64,000 nucleotides of DNA from Taxillus chinensis (taxonomy: Eukaryota; Streptophyta; Magnoliopsida; Santalales; Loranthaceae): NCBI GenBank assembly GCA_023512835.1, contig CM042086.1, positions 531,001-595,000 of the forward strand, read 5' to 3'. The notes beneath the pieces are model-generated. The model was not told the DNA's origin. It saw nothing but the letters and a program-made list of their open reading frames with translations, and did no database searches. Positions 22,931 through 34,400 of this stretch are shown in pieces. Position 1 is the stretch's first letter. Every line of letters begins with the position of its first letter. Made by a program: the position numbers and the translations under genes.

Positions 22931-23610
22931 GAGCACTCATAGTAGCCTCACCAAATCTTAGCTATAATTTAACAAAATAGTTAGCTTTTATAAATTATAG
23001 CTATTGTAATTTTTGAACATGAAATAATGGGCTCAGTATTTTAACTCCTTCCCTTTCCCCACACCCGCACAAGTCTCCCTATCGTTGTGTTCCCCTCCCC
23101 TGCCACACCCGCACAAGTCTCTCCCTTGTGTTCCCCCATCACGCACGTATGCAGATCTCTCTCTCTCTCTCTCTGCACAAGTCGACTGGGTTTTCTCCCT
23201 CCCTTGTTCCAAAAAACCAACACCAGACCAAACAGTCGTCGTCCTCCCCCTTTTCCGAAAAACCTATCAACCAAGGGCACTCTCGTTTCCCCTCTTTTGT
23301 CCCTAAACGTAGGGGATCCCTCGTTCCCCTTGGCCGGCGTTCTGCTCGCCAGCCGTCGTGGAGTGCAACCCCGCCCATCGTCATCTCGCCCATTCCTTAA
23401 TCGCCCCGGTCACCGCTTCCATTGGTACGCCTACTGTCAGGCGCCCAAAAGTCTGCACGAGGAACCCAGAGAAGGTGCTAAAGACCTCCCGGAGTCCCAC
23501 AGTTCGCAGTTGTCGTTGTTCACCGCTGTTGTTACCTGCTCGGAAGTCAACGTGAAGGACATCCAGCTCGAGCACGAGAGGACCGACGTCGACCCGTGAG
23601 GAAACACATC
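22931..23610 (+). mobile_element. PIF-like left terminus with GC-rich segment (incomplete)
   Basis: Copia integrase coding sequence stops at CCTTA, followed by GAGCACTCATAGTAGCCTCA, very like the termini of the two elements at 13347 and 15555 and preceded by TTA. As in those, a GC- and pyrimidine-rich block (23041-23610, including a CT microsatellite at 23157-23175) follows an AT-rich shoulder. No right terminus was found; the sequence passes into the gypsy LTR. The right limit is therefore arbitrary, and the GC-rich block could belong to the LTR instead. Confidence 0.45.
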
Positions 23611-25755
23611 TTCGACAGTTTTCTTTTCCCGGTAACGTTTCGCCTAGATGAGTTCTTATCTGAAGTTTGCTGGTTCTTTGTTATGACTGGGGCAGTCTTC
23701 TTTGCTTGTTCTTTTGTTCTTTGCTTGTTCTTTGTTGGTTCTTTTGTTGTGTGAGTTTCTGTCTGATGGAAGACTAGTTAATCCGTGTGCGTGCCTGTTG
23801 GGTTAATGAGTTTCTCTCTTGCTGTCTATGCTCTCTGATTCTGTTCTCATATATTTGTGCTATCCATTTGTTTCTGTTTGTGGTGATTTCTCATGGTAAT
23901 GAGTGCATAAAAAAAAGAGATGTGATAAACGAGTGAACATGTGATCTGGGTTATGTTTCATTCATTTTAATATGGTTTTCAACGCAAGTGAATGCTTTGA
24001 TCTGGCTTTCAAAATGTATGAATCCATTGGTGGTTTTCAAAACGTGTGTTTGGATGTGTGAGTCCTCTGGTTTTCAAAAGCGTGAGCGTGCTGTTTTTTT
24101 TAGTTGAGCCTTCTGTTTATTTCAAAAACGTGAGTCCTCTGGTTCCCAAACTCTAATCTGGTTTCCAAACGTGGGTACGTGATGGTTTGACGTTATCTTT
24201 TTGCCTGGAGTCTATTTTGTTTGAAACAAAAAAAAACATGAATGCTTTGCTCTGGCTTTTACCCTCGATATATTTCTTTAACATTAATCTGATTTTTTTA
24301 AACGTGGGAGTATGCTGGCTTGGACTTTATTTTCTGCCTGGACGTCATTTGGCTGTTTGAGTCTATGTTTTATTTTGTGATTTCTGAGATCATTATGGTA
24401 GCTACATCTTCTCTTTCTCGTTGCTACTTTCTCACTGTGTTTCCATTGCTTTTCTTTCTTTTCTTTCTTTTGTTTGTGGCATGATTTGTTTCCAACGTGG
24501 GGCTGAACGAGGTCTCGATGTGAAGTTGTTTCTCTCCAGCCTGCGTTGTTCCGTTTCCATTTCTAGTTTGGGCAACCTGTATAGTGTAGACGTTTTCTAT
24601 GTTTTTTATTTATTTTTATTTGTCACTCTTTCCTTTCATTCTTAGTTGGATTTAGGGTTTGTATTGGTTTTGGGCTCATAGGAAATTTGTTAGCTTGGGC
24701 CTTGTACTTATAGGTTTTGTGATTTGTAAGTTGTAATTAAGTATAGTAAAAACAAAGAGAGAGCAAACAAAAAAAAAAGAAAAAAGAAAAGAAAAAAAAA
24801 GAAGAAGAAGAGAGAAGAGAGAAAAAGAAGGGTGAGTTTGCTATTACTTTGTGGATGTCACGTGCACACACATCACTTGTTTTTTATTTTTGCATTTAGT
24901 TAAAAAAAAATCTTTTAGACAAATAAATAGAAGACCATTTTCTAAAAAAAAACCTTTAAAAAAAAAGAGCAAATAAATAAATTTTTCAAACTCAATTGTT
25001 TTTCATCATTTCCCCTTTTGTTTTCCTTTACCATTAAAAAAAAACCCTTTTAGATCATCTTGGTTTAGTTTAAAACGTTTCTAATACTTAGATTTTTATG
25101 TTTTTTTTTTACTTTCAATAGCGTGTGATTTTAAAATAATTTCAATTTTGATTTCACTTTAGATTTAAGTTTTAAATTTAGAACAAATCATAAGGGTCCC
25201 TTTAGGAGTTTAAGATTAAATTGAATTTAACTTTTACCAAAGAATGTAGAAATAAAAATAGAAAAACCAAAATATTAGAACTCCCTTTAGACGCTTAGGA
25301 CAAATTGAACTTAATTCCAATGTTAACAAATAACTTAGAAAAAGGGTAACATGAAATTGCTAGGACTTCCTTTAGATGTTTAGGATAAACTAGATTTATT
25401 TCTAACTCCAACAAATGACTTAGAAAAGTAAAAGAGTAGACTTTTAGGACTAATGTAAATTTAATATCACCTTTAAGCTAATTAATTTTAGGTTAAATAA
25501 TTAAAACAAATTAGAAACCTCCAAAATCCTAAGATAGGTACCGGAAGGGCGTTGTGGGGGTGCTAGTCATTCCCCACGCGTAATCAACTCCCGAGCCCTT
25601 CCCCAAGCGGCATAGATTAATTTTTCGTTTAGGTGGCCAACCGCACCCCAAAAACGGTTGGTGGCGACTTCGTATTTTTCACCATTCGGATGGAGGTTGG
25701 GGGGAGCCGCACCCCCAAAAGCGGTTTTCCTCCCGGACAAAATCCGGTGATGACA
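23611..25755 (+). repeat. Tat/Ogre-like gypsy LTR, right end defined
   Basis: The right end carries GGTACCGGAAGGGCGTTG, CACCCCAAAAACGGTTGGTG and AATCCGGTGATGACA, colinear with 4930-5125. A purine-rich AAAGAAAAAAG...AGAAGAGAG tract followed by TGTGGATGTCAC also matches 4340-4460. Repeats of CTGG(T/C)TTTCAAA-ACGTG lie at 23990-24180. No primer site follows 25755, so this is a solo LTR or 3' LTR. The left edge is unknown. Confidence 0.6.
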
Positions 25756-26339
25756 TAGTGTAGCTCGATAATCTATAAAATTTATTCAACCCCCTCAATA
25801 TTTAAAGAATTATAATTGTTTTTTACTTCGTGTTTCTCCTCTTTTTGAACCTTCTACTATTTTCTATCCACTATCTAGATATGTCTCTTATCAAGTACTT
25901 CTTAATTCTCATAAGAATGTTGTGCTTACTATCTCCTCCAATATAGAACCTCAAACATATCAACAAGCAATTTAGTTTATTTAGTGGTACCAAGGTATGC
26001 AGAAGGAATTAACTGCCATGGAAACAAATCACATTTGAATCGTTACTCTTTTACCTTTTGATAAAAATTCCATTAGCTATAAGTGGATTTATAGGATCAA
26101 ATATAACCCAAATGGTTCTTTTTAATAGTGTAAGGCAAGTTTAGTAGCTAAAGGCTACACTCAACAAGAGGATTTGAATTTTCTTAAAAACGATTATCTA
26201 GTGGCGAAATTGGTCACTTAAATAAAGGTATTCTTACTCTTTTTGCTTCTCATAACTGCCATTTGGTTCAACTTAATGTCTATAATGCATTCTTGTATGG
26301 AGACATTTTTCAAGAAGTTTATATGGATCTTATTCTCAA

Positions 26340-26958
26340 TAGGAGTGAGCATCGGTTGATTAAGCCAATCATATAGTATTCTTAAACTGAACTGAAGACC
26401 TTACGTTTGGAAAAATAAAAAATCAAAACCGAACAACAAAAGTAAAAAAGACATCGAGTTTTAGTTCGATTCATCAATCTTTGACCACCATTAACATTCA
26501 ATCAAAAACCATCAAAGTGGCAAATGACAGGTTAATAACCTTATAAAGTGTTTTAGTTAGATATTATGCGCGCGCGCGCACACACACACACACACATATG
26601 AAATCAACAAGAGTCAATCTATCCATTATCAACACCCTCGATCTATATACGAATGCTTATACAAATGCATGCGTTGATTTTTTTGGTGCAATTTCAGGGG
26701 ATAATATAGATTCATGAGGGTTATGACCGAGTCTACTTGTGACCTGGATAAGAAGAAATATAAATGAAGTCTTTAAATATATATTACATTATATTCTGTT
26801 GGTTTGGTCCCAAATTGGCCAAACCATAAATCAACCTTAATATATCGATTTTTCAAAATTTTAAATCAAATAAACCAAACTAATTTTAAAAACGAGTGTT
26901 TTCGGTTTATCCGGATCAGTTGGGTTTGTCGATCCGAATTAGTTTTTGACCACCCCTA
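26340..26958. mobile_element. hAT-type MITE with perfect 8-bp target duplication
   Basis: The 619-bp insertion is flanked by ATTCTCAA at 26332-26339 and 26959-26966. The termini TAGGAGTGAGCATCGG and (complement of right end) TAGGGGTGGTCAAAAA form a short imperfect inverted repeat. Eight-base duplications and TAGGGGTG ends define hAT superfamily elements. No transposase is encoded. Removing it restores the copia RT reading EVYMDL onward. It contains a CG/CA microsatellite. Confidence 0.88.
26568..26596 (+). repeat. (GC)n(AC)n microsatellite
   Basis: Alternating purine-pyrimidine tract, GC repeats followed by AC repeats, within the hAT-type element. Such tracts can adopt Z-DNA and are length-variable. 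Confidence 0.9.
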
Positions 26959-27951
26959 ATTCTCAAATACCATATACAAGGGGAATCTCCTTATTATCAA
27001 TTAACTTGATGGCTTTGTAAGTCCATTTATAGGCCTAACCAAGCTTATCGTTAGTGGTACTAATTTTTTTTTTGTCAAACATTGCTACCATTTGGATTTA
27101 CTTAGATTAAGATAGATTACTCCCTTTTTACAAAAAATCATGAGGATTCCTTTATTGCTCATCTTGTTAATGTGGATGATACCGACCTTACTAGCATTTT
27201 CCTTTAAAGCTATAGTTATATTCAAGCATTACCTATACATAGTTCAAAATTAAGGACTTAGGTGCTTTTAAATATTTGTTTGGCATTGAGATTGCTACTT
27301 CTAAGCAAGGTATTATTCTTTTCTCAATTACGCTTTGCAACTTCTTGAGGACACTGGTTTTTTTGGCTTGTAAACCTATAGTTATTCCCATGGATCCACC
27401 ATTGCATTTCTCTACTACTATAAATGATTCCATTCCTGATAGTGCCCTTTATCATTGATTGAATGATTTATTTATCTCATTCTCTCTAGATCAGGTATTT
27501 TATTCATATTTTATAAACTGACTCAATTTCTAGCTTAGCCACGTTTGCCTTATCTCAAAGTAGTACATCATCTTGTTTGGTATCTTAATAATAGTCCAGG
27601 TTAGGGACTATTGTTTTATTTATCTCCTACTTCATAGTTTAAAGCATTTTGTGATGTTAATAGGGGTTCATGTCCTAACACTTGCCGACTCACTTCTGAT
27701 TTTTGTATTTTTCTTGGTGATTCTTTATTTTATAAGAGGGCTAAGAAATAAAATACAATTTCACATTCTTCGTCTAAGGCAAAATACTAAGCTCTAGCCT
27801 CCACTGCCATTGAGATCATTTGGTTACCACAACTACTTCAAGATTCCCACGCTTCCTCTGTTTTTATTGCCTTATTGTATTGTGGAAATTAGGCTGCCAT
27901 TCATGATGCTTCTAATCCTACCTTTCACAAATATACGAGTTATATCAAGGT

Positions 27952-28196
27952 TGTTGTTCCCATAGTCCTTTTGAGTTGTCATTGTTGTCAATAGCTATTT
28001 GTGTTTCGAAGCAAGTAGCAGCATGTCGTACTTGGTTGGATAACTTCATAAAGTGATCTCTTAGAGTAAGCTCGTAGATAGAGTCTAACTATGTACTACG
28101 TTAATATGTTTAGGGTTCTGAAAAGTCGAAGACCCATCCGAAGAGTCGAAGATTTATAGGGTCGAAGATCCTCACGCTCGAAGCTCCGTAGACTTT
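27952..28196 (+). repeat. LTR A, left part (copia-type, split)
   Basis: It starts TGTTGTTCCCATAGTCC, as LTR B (38459) and LTR C (44815) do, and shares TTGGATAACTTC and GAGTGATCTCTTAGAGT with them. The chromovirus insertion at 28197 interrupts it; the remainder resumes at 37034. The five bases before it (AAGGT) may be one copy of the target duplication. Confidence 0.8.
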
Positions 28197-28853
28197 GTGA
28201 AGACCCGTGTCCTAGTCCTAGAAGTTAGAGGGAGTTAGGTGTCTTATTTTGTATCGACACGTGTTCAGGCTTAGATGAGTTAATCATTTTTTTTGTGTTT
28301 GGGCAAGCACCTTGACCCGACAACCAGCGGGAGTCCGAGGGCGCAGCACCTCGGCGGGGGTCTCGCTGCCCGGTCAGCGAGCAGGGGTCAAGGGGGCAGC
28401 ACCCCGTGCGGGGATTGTGGGGCAGCACCCTGGAAGCCAAATTATTTTGGAGAAAGGTAAGTTAAATTTTCGTGTATGGGTTGGTCGGTGTGGCAGAGGT
28501 CGACGTGGGTCGATGTGTGGTCGACGTGGGTCGATGTGTGGTCGACGTGGTCGAGGTCGACCAAGTGCAGTTTCCAGAGAGCTTCCTCGTGTGTTGGTTA
28601 ATACGACAAAGTGGTCGATGTAGGTCGATGTGAGGTTAACGTGGTCGACCTAGCTTGAGATCGACCTTGTGCAATGCGAGAATTGATCGACGTGGGGTCT
28701 GGTCGATGCGAGAATTGATCAACGTGAGGTCCGGTCGATGTGGTCAATCCTGGCGATTTTTGGGTCGACGTCGACTTGCGGCAGCTTATTTTGACGCGAT
28801 TTTCTTATTTTCCTTTTTTTTAGGTTTTTATTCTGGGCCGCCATCGCATACGC

Positions 28854-28890
<37 letters not shown>

Positions 28891-29978
28891 TTTCGTCGTT
28901 CGTTGCTGCTGTGTTCTTGGCGAAGGAGACGTCTGTAGGAGAAGGGTGTGGCGCAAGGGACGATCCTTCAAGGCAGAGCTCGAAGTTCACTCGATTTTGA
29001 GGTAGGTGGTTCTATCTCCTAGAGTCCGTCCCTATGATTTTGAAAGGTTATAATATGGAAATTTCAAACTCTGTTTGATAACACGGTTTTGGGGAGATTG
29101 TATTGAGATGTGTGATATTGAGATATATATCTGTATATACATATATTTGTGCGTTTTGTGTTGTGAAACGTGAAATAGAGATGTTGTCGATCTATGTTGG
29201 TGTGTGTTGGGAATTTGAGTATATGCGTGAGGTTTGTTATGCTTTAATATAGATGTTTCATGAGATGAATTATGTGTTTTGGTATTGTGCTTGTGTTGGG
29301 CATTTTGAGGTCCCAATGAGGGGACAGTCCATGGGATGGACATAGATTTTGAGGTCCCAATGAGGAGACAGTCCATGGGATGGACATGAGATTTTGAGGT
29401 CCCATTGGGGGGATAGTCTTGGATTGGACATGAGATATCTAGGTTCCATTGAGGGAACTGCATTTGAGTCCTTGTGTATTATTATTATCTTTTACACTAC
29501 ACTGCACACATTTACATTGAGCATAGTGTGGAGGAGATGTTGGGTCGGCCCAGCGAGGAATAACCCCTACTGAGCTATGGTTTGCTGACCCACCTTTGAT
29601 GTCTTTCTCTGCAGGACCTAGCAGGCAATTGGAGGACTACACCGCCGTGGATGCATGTGTATCTGATTTACTATTATGTTTTGAGACATTGTATAGGTTG
29701 AGATTGGGACTCATGTATTTATCTGAAATGAGTGTATTTATGTGAAACACTGTGTTTTGGGGCTGGTGACCCTATTAAACATGTAATACAATTTTATGAT
29801 ATGGATTGGTTTTCTTGTATGGTTTGTGCATGGCATGCGTGAGGTTGTAGCAGGTTTGGGGCAGCACCCTAGTGGGAGCCATAATAGGTGACCATTCACC
29901 AACCCCTTGTCCTCCTGGGTGCGAGGCATGGGGCATCACTAACCAGTTTCCGGGAGTTGGGAAATCCGGTGTGTGGCA
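28197..29978 (+). repeat. 5' LTR of the chromovirus
   Basis: It runs from TGTGAAGACCCGTGTCC to GTGTGGCA and is 1782 bp. It includes GTCGACGTGGGTCGATGTG repeats (28497-28560), a (GA)n tract, a splice-donor-like GAG/GTAGGTGG at 29001/29002 and an acceptor-like TTTCTCTGCAG/GACC at 29614/29615. Tandem GAGGTCCCAATGAGGGGACA units lie at 29307-29470. The 3' LTR lacks about 210 bp present here. Confidence 0.9.
28854..28890 (+). repeat. (GA)n microsatellite in the LTR
   Basis: Follows CCGCCATCGCATACGCA. The same context carries a longer tract in the 3' LTR (35891-35946). Confidence 0.95.
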
Positions 29979-29980
29979 GA

Positions 29981-29992
29981 TGGTATCAGAGC
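29981..29992 (+). other. Primer binding site (initiator tRNA-Met)
   Basis: TGGTATCAGAGC two bases after the LTR end, matching the 3' end of initiator tRNA-Met. Confidence 0.9.
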
Positions 29993-30375
29993 AGTTGAGA
30001 TCTAGGCTAGTGGGAGGGTAAGTCATTCTTAAGGCCCTTAGGAGGGCATGAGTAGACTCGCCTGATCAACGAGACTCTTGTATTTTCCTAGGGTGTACCG
30101 AGGGGATGATGAACCACGGAGTGGGACTTGAGTGTGTATACATGCATTGTGTTAGGCACAAGCCAGTGATGTGATTTGATGTTGTGTGCTTTGACATCCT
30201 TATGCATGTGTGTGGTGTGTGACGATGTCTTTGCGATGCTGCATGAATATGCTTATGAGGTCTGTTTGTGTTATGAATGTGCGTTGAGAAATGTGCTGAG
30301 AACGAGTAATGAGATGTGTAAGCACAGTGTAGAGTTGAGCATTTATGAGATTTGTTTATTTTCTTGCATAGAATC

Positions 30376-31472
30376 ATGCCTCCTAGGAGAGCACCACGTG
30401 AGAGTGGCGCTGCTAGAGATGAGGTGTCAGTCCAAATCGGACAAGCTAGGGGAGTTGACCCCATGACATAGGTGTTGGCTCAGCTTCAGACACTGAGCGA
30501 TGTGATGCAGGGGATGAGAGATAGCATCCATCAGGAGCTTCGGGAGGAGATGAGGCAGAGATGGCTGCACAACAGGGGATACCTCCTCCACCACCTCGGG
30601 GAGAAGGTGTTCCACGTGATGGGGAAGTTTAGCGGGCTTCGGAGGATTGGGCAGCCAAGTTCAGGAAGGAGAAACCAGCAAAGTTCAAGGGAGGTGGGGA
30701 CCCGGTCGTAATAGAGCAGTGGTTGCGACATGTGGAGCATGTGTTCTCTTTTCTTCTTCCACCAGAGGAAGAGAAGGTTCGACTAGCAATCCGGCAGCTG
30801 GAGGGAGAAGCCTTTGAGTGGTTGTTGAGCTTAGCGGGTTGCCGTGAGGTGGGGGACATGTTGTGGGATGACTTCCTACAGGTGTTCTATAAGGAGTTCT
30901 TTCCGGAGTCAGTCCGGTGGCGCAAGAGGAGTGAGTTTGACACTCTAATACAGAGAGGGCGATCAGTGGCTGAGTACAAGCGGGAGTTCCGGAATTTGAG
31001 CCGGTTTGCTCCAGAGTCAGTATCAAGGGAGGACGTCAAGGCCCACAAATTCACAATGGGTCTTAGGCTTACCTTGAGGCAAAGGATTGAGGTACTCAAG
31101 TTGAGGACCTATACAGAGGCGGTGGACGCTGCGAGGATTTTGGGAAGAGGGCTGGAGAAGGGTAAGCAAGAACAAGGAGGCCAAGAGCGGTTAGGTGGGT
31201 AGAAGAGGCCCAGGATGGAGTCTGGGGGAACCAGCCATGTGCAGAGCAAGGGCCAATCAGTAGGGTCCTCAGGTAGACCCTATTTTGCTGGGGGTCAAGG
31301 GAGCAGTTTTCAGAGTTTTCCTAGTGGCAGTAGCTGTTGTGGTGAGGAGGGACACTGGAAGAGAGACTGTCTTACAAGCCATATGTCTTGTTTTAAATGT
31401 GGTAAGTTGGGCCACATTAGTAGAGTATGTTTTAACAAGGGAGAAGGGCGAGTATCCAGTGGACTAGCTTAG
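30376..31472 (+). pseudogene. Chromovirus gag (inactive)
   Basis: Starts MPPRRAPRESGAARDE. After a TAG at 30469 (a Gln codon in relatives) and a frameshift near 30600, the retrotransposon gag domain is readable: KFRKEKPAKFKGG, VEHVFSFLLPPEEEKVRLAI, FFPESVRWRKRSEFDTL, YKREFRNLSRFAP and AHKFTMGLR. Near the end are two zinc-knuckle sites: the first is damaged (SCCGEEGHWKRDC), the second intact (CFKCGKLGHISRVC, CX2CX4HX4C). TAGs at 31200 and 31470 interrupt the reading. Gag forms the particle and binds the RNA. Sister copies lie at 46451 and, on the minus strand, at 54473-55750. Confidence 0.9.
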
Positions 31473-34400
31473 AGTGGGAAGGGCGAAGCTCAGTTCAGGA
31501 CACCAGCTAGACCAGTGCGTCCAGGGCAGGCAAGCCAAGCGGGGTCAAGGCAAACTCAACCAGTGGGAAGATAGGAGGGGCAACCGCAGGGCAGTGCAAC
31601 GAGGCAGTCTGGTGGGAACTAGGGGAGCATGGGAGGTCAGACATCTGAGGCTAAAGGAGCTCAAGCCAGAGTATTTGCCCTCACATCGGCAGCTCCAGAG
31701 GAGGATTTACCAGCGTTGCTACCAGAGGAGGAGGGAGTAGGACCATCAATTGTTCGAGGTACGATTCTTATCTCGAGCACTATGATTTTTGTTCTTTTTG
31801 ATACTGGTGCATCGTGTTCTTTGATTGCTGAGTCTTTAGTAGAGAGCCTTGGGTTAGAATGTGTTGAGACTGATAGACCTCTCTTTGTGGGATCACCTAT
31901 GGGTGTTACCACATGGTTAAAGTGGAAGTGTTGCGGGTGTGAGCTGACCATTGGTAGTGTATTGCTTACGTTCAACCTGTATGTGATGTCCATGGATACC
32001 TTTGATGTTATTCTTGGGATGGACTAGTTAGTAGCCTTTCAGGCGAGGATTGATTGTTACAGGAGGAGGGTAGTATTTACTACGCCATCGGGAGAGGTGG
32101 GTTCCTTGCGTGGGGAATGGGGTGATGAGGCGAGTAAAGCAGGTCCAGCGCGAGAGCTGTGGGGTGTTATCACCCACCGTAGCACTGGGGTTTGGGGAGG
32201 AGCTGAGTTCGGGTAAGAGGGTATGACCAGCTGTAGTGGATCAGTTCCAGGATGTCTTTCCTGAGGATTTGGTGGAGTTACTTCCAGAGCGGAGTGTGGA
32301 GTTCACCATAGATTGCTACCGGGAGTGGGACCCATCTCACAGGTAGCTTATCGTATGGGACCGGCAGAGTTGAGGGAGCTCCAGAAGCAATTAGTGGAGC
32401 TGGAGGAGCGGGGTTTTATTAGGCCGAGTACCTCGCCGTGGGGTGCTCCCGTGTTGTTCGCGAAGAAAACAGATGGCTCTTTGAGGTTGTGCATTGATTA
32501 TCAGAAGCTGAACCAGGTGACAGTGAAGAACAAGTATCCTCTACCCCGCATAGATGACTTGTTTGATCAACTGAGTGGAGCACCGTGGTTCTCCAAGGTG
32601 GATTTGAGGTCTGGCTACCATTAGTTAAGAGTGAGGAAAGAGGATGTACCCAAGACAGCCTTTAGGTGTAGGTATGGGCACTATGAGTGGTTGGTGATGC
32701 CATTTAGGCTCACTAATGCACCAGCAGTGTTCATGCATTTAATGAATCAAGTGTTTGCCCCTTACCTTGATTCATTTGTGATAGTGTTTGTGGATGACAT
32801 TCTTGTTTATTCACATTCCGAAGAGGAGCATGAGGAGCACTTGGCTGTGGTATTGCAAGTTTTGAGGGAGCATCGTTTGTTTGCCAAGTTCTCAAAGTGC
32901 AGCTTCTGGATGCAGGAAGTTCACTTTCTTGGCCATGTGGTGTCAGTAGAGGGGATTAGAGTGGATCCAGGTAAGGTGGAGGCAATATTAGCTTGGAGGA
33001 GGCCAACCAATGTTTTTGAGATCCAGAGTTTTTTGGGGTTGGCAGGCTATTACCGGCGTTTTGTGGAGGGATTTTCTCGTCTAGCAGCCCCTATGACAGC
33101 TTTGACGAGGAAGGGAGTAAAGTTTGAGTGGACTGAGGCATGTCAGTAGGCCTTCGAGAAATTGAAACTTGTTTGACCACAGCACCAGTTTTGAGTTTGC
33201 GCAGGAGGGAGTTCCATATGAGGTGTATTGTGATGCCTCTAGTGTGGGTTTGGGCTATTTCTTGATGCAGGAGAGGCAGGTTATAGCCTATGGTTCGAGA
33301 CAGTTGAAGCCTCATGAGCAGAATTACCCAACACATGACTTGGAGTTGGCAGCTGTTATCTTTGCATTGAAGAGTTGGCAACACTACCTATTGGGAGAGA
33401 GGTTTGTGGTGTATTCTGATCATAAGAGTCTTTAGTATGTGTTTACTCAGAGGGATCTGAATCTGCGATAGAGGAGATGGATAGAGTACCTTCAGCAGTT
33501 TGATTTCACCTTGACTTATACTCCTTGGAAGGGGAATCTAGTGGATGATGCTTTGAGTATGAAAGGTCAAACTGAGGTTGCCTTGAGAGAGTGGAGGATG
33601 ATGGAACAGGTGGCTTCATTGCAGCTATCTGATTGTGCTGATAGAGCTGTTTTGAGTCCCATCGTGGTTGTGCCTGAGCTGTATCTTCGTGTCCAAGAGG
33701 GACAACAGGGGGATGAGGAGTATAACAAGCTTTGTGCTAGAATTGAGGCCAAAGAGCTCGCGGAGGAGTGGACATTAGGAGAGAAGTGGGAGTTGAGGTT
33801 TCGAGGGAGTTTGTTTGTGATTTCTTCTCTTCGGGAGGAAGTGATGAGGGCATTTCATGCTTCGAGGTTAGCGGTGCATCCGGGTGGCACCAAGATGTAC
33901 CATTCCCTTCGATAGCATTTTTGGTGGCCGGGGATGAAGAGGGGTGTGGCAGAGTTTGTCTCGCGTTGCCTTACTTGTCAGCAAGTGAAGGCTGAGCACT
34001 AGCAGCCGGCAGGGATGTTGCGCCCATTGCTTGTGGCGCAATGGAAGTGGGACCATATCACGATGGATTTTGTGATTGGACTCCCACCCACTTCGGGAGG
34101 AAGGAATATGATTTGGGTCATTGTGGTCGGCACATTTCTTGGCAATCAAGGAGAAAGGGAGTATGAGTGGCCTTAGCCAGCTTTATATTAATGAGATTGT
34201 GAGATTGCATGGCGTGCCTGTATCTATTGTATCAGATCGAGATGCACGTTTTACTTCCCGATTTTGGAAGGGTTTGCAGGAGGCTTTGGGCACTGAGTTG
34301 AGTTTGAGTATAACCTTTCATCCAGAGACTGATGGGCAATCAGAGAGGACTATCCAGACTTTGGAGGACATGCTTAAAGCTTGTGTGATGGATTTTGGGG

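Larger units (their letters stand above)
25850..27951 (+). pseudogene. Ale-like copia RT/RNase H remnant, split by a hAT-type insertion
   Basis: Plus-strand fragments in shifting frames give QKELTAMETNH, YKWIYRIKYNPNGS, KASLVAKGYTQQEDLNF, a HLVQLNV-like segment and EVYMDL before 26340. After 26966 come YRPNQAYR, NVDDTDL in place of the YVDD block, and LGAFKYLFGIEIATSKQGI. RNase H-like pieces follow to SNPTFHKYTSYIK near 27945. Order and spacing are those of a Ty1/copia RT followed by RNase H, with the Ale lineage the best guess. Very many stops; long dead. It is cut at 27951 by LTR A. Confidence 0.75.

Noticed and set aside
23087..23599. A 170-codon reading as a gene
   Set aside because: GC-rich and CT-repeat-rich sequence open in several frames at once, no recognisable domain, no supporting promoter or intron structure.
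28655..29005. A 116-codon reading in the LTR as a protein
   Set aside because: It runs through a GA microsatellite and ends at the donor-like site; the 3' LTR version differs in length, as expected of non-coding repeat sequence.
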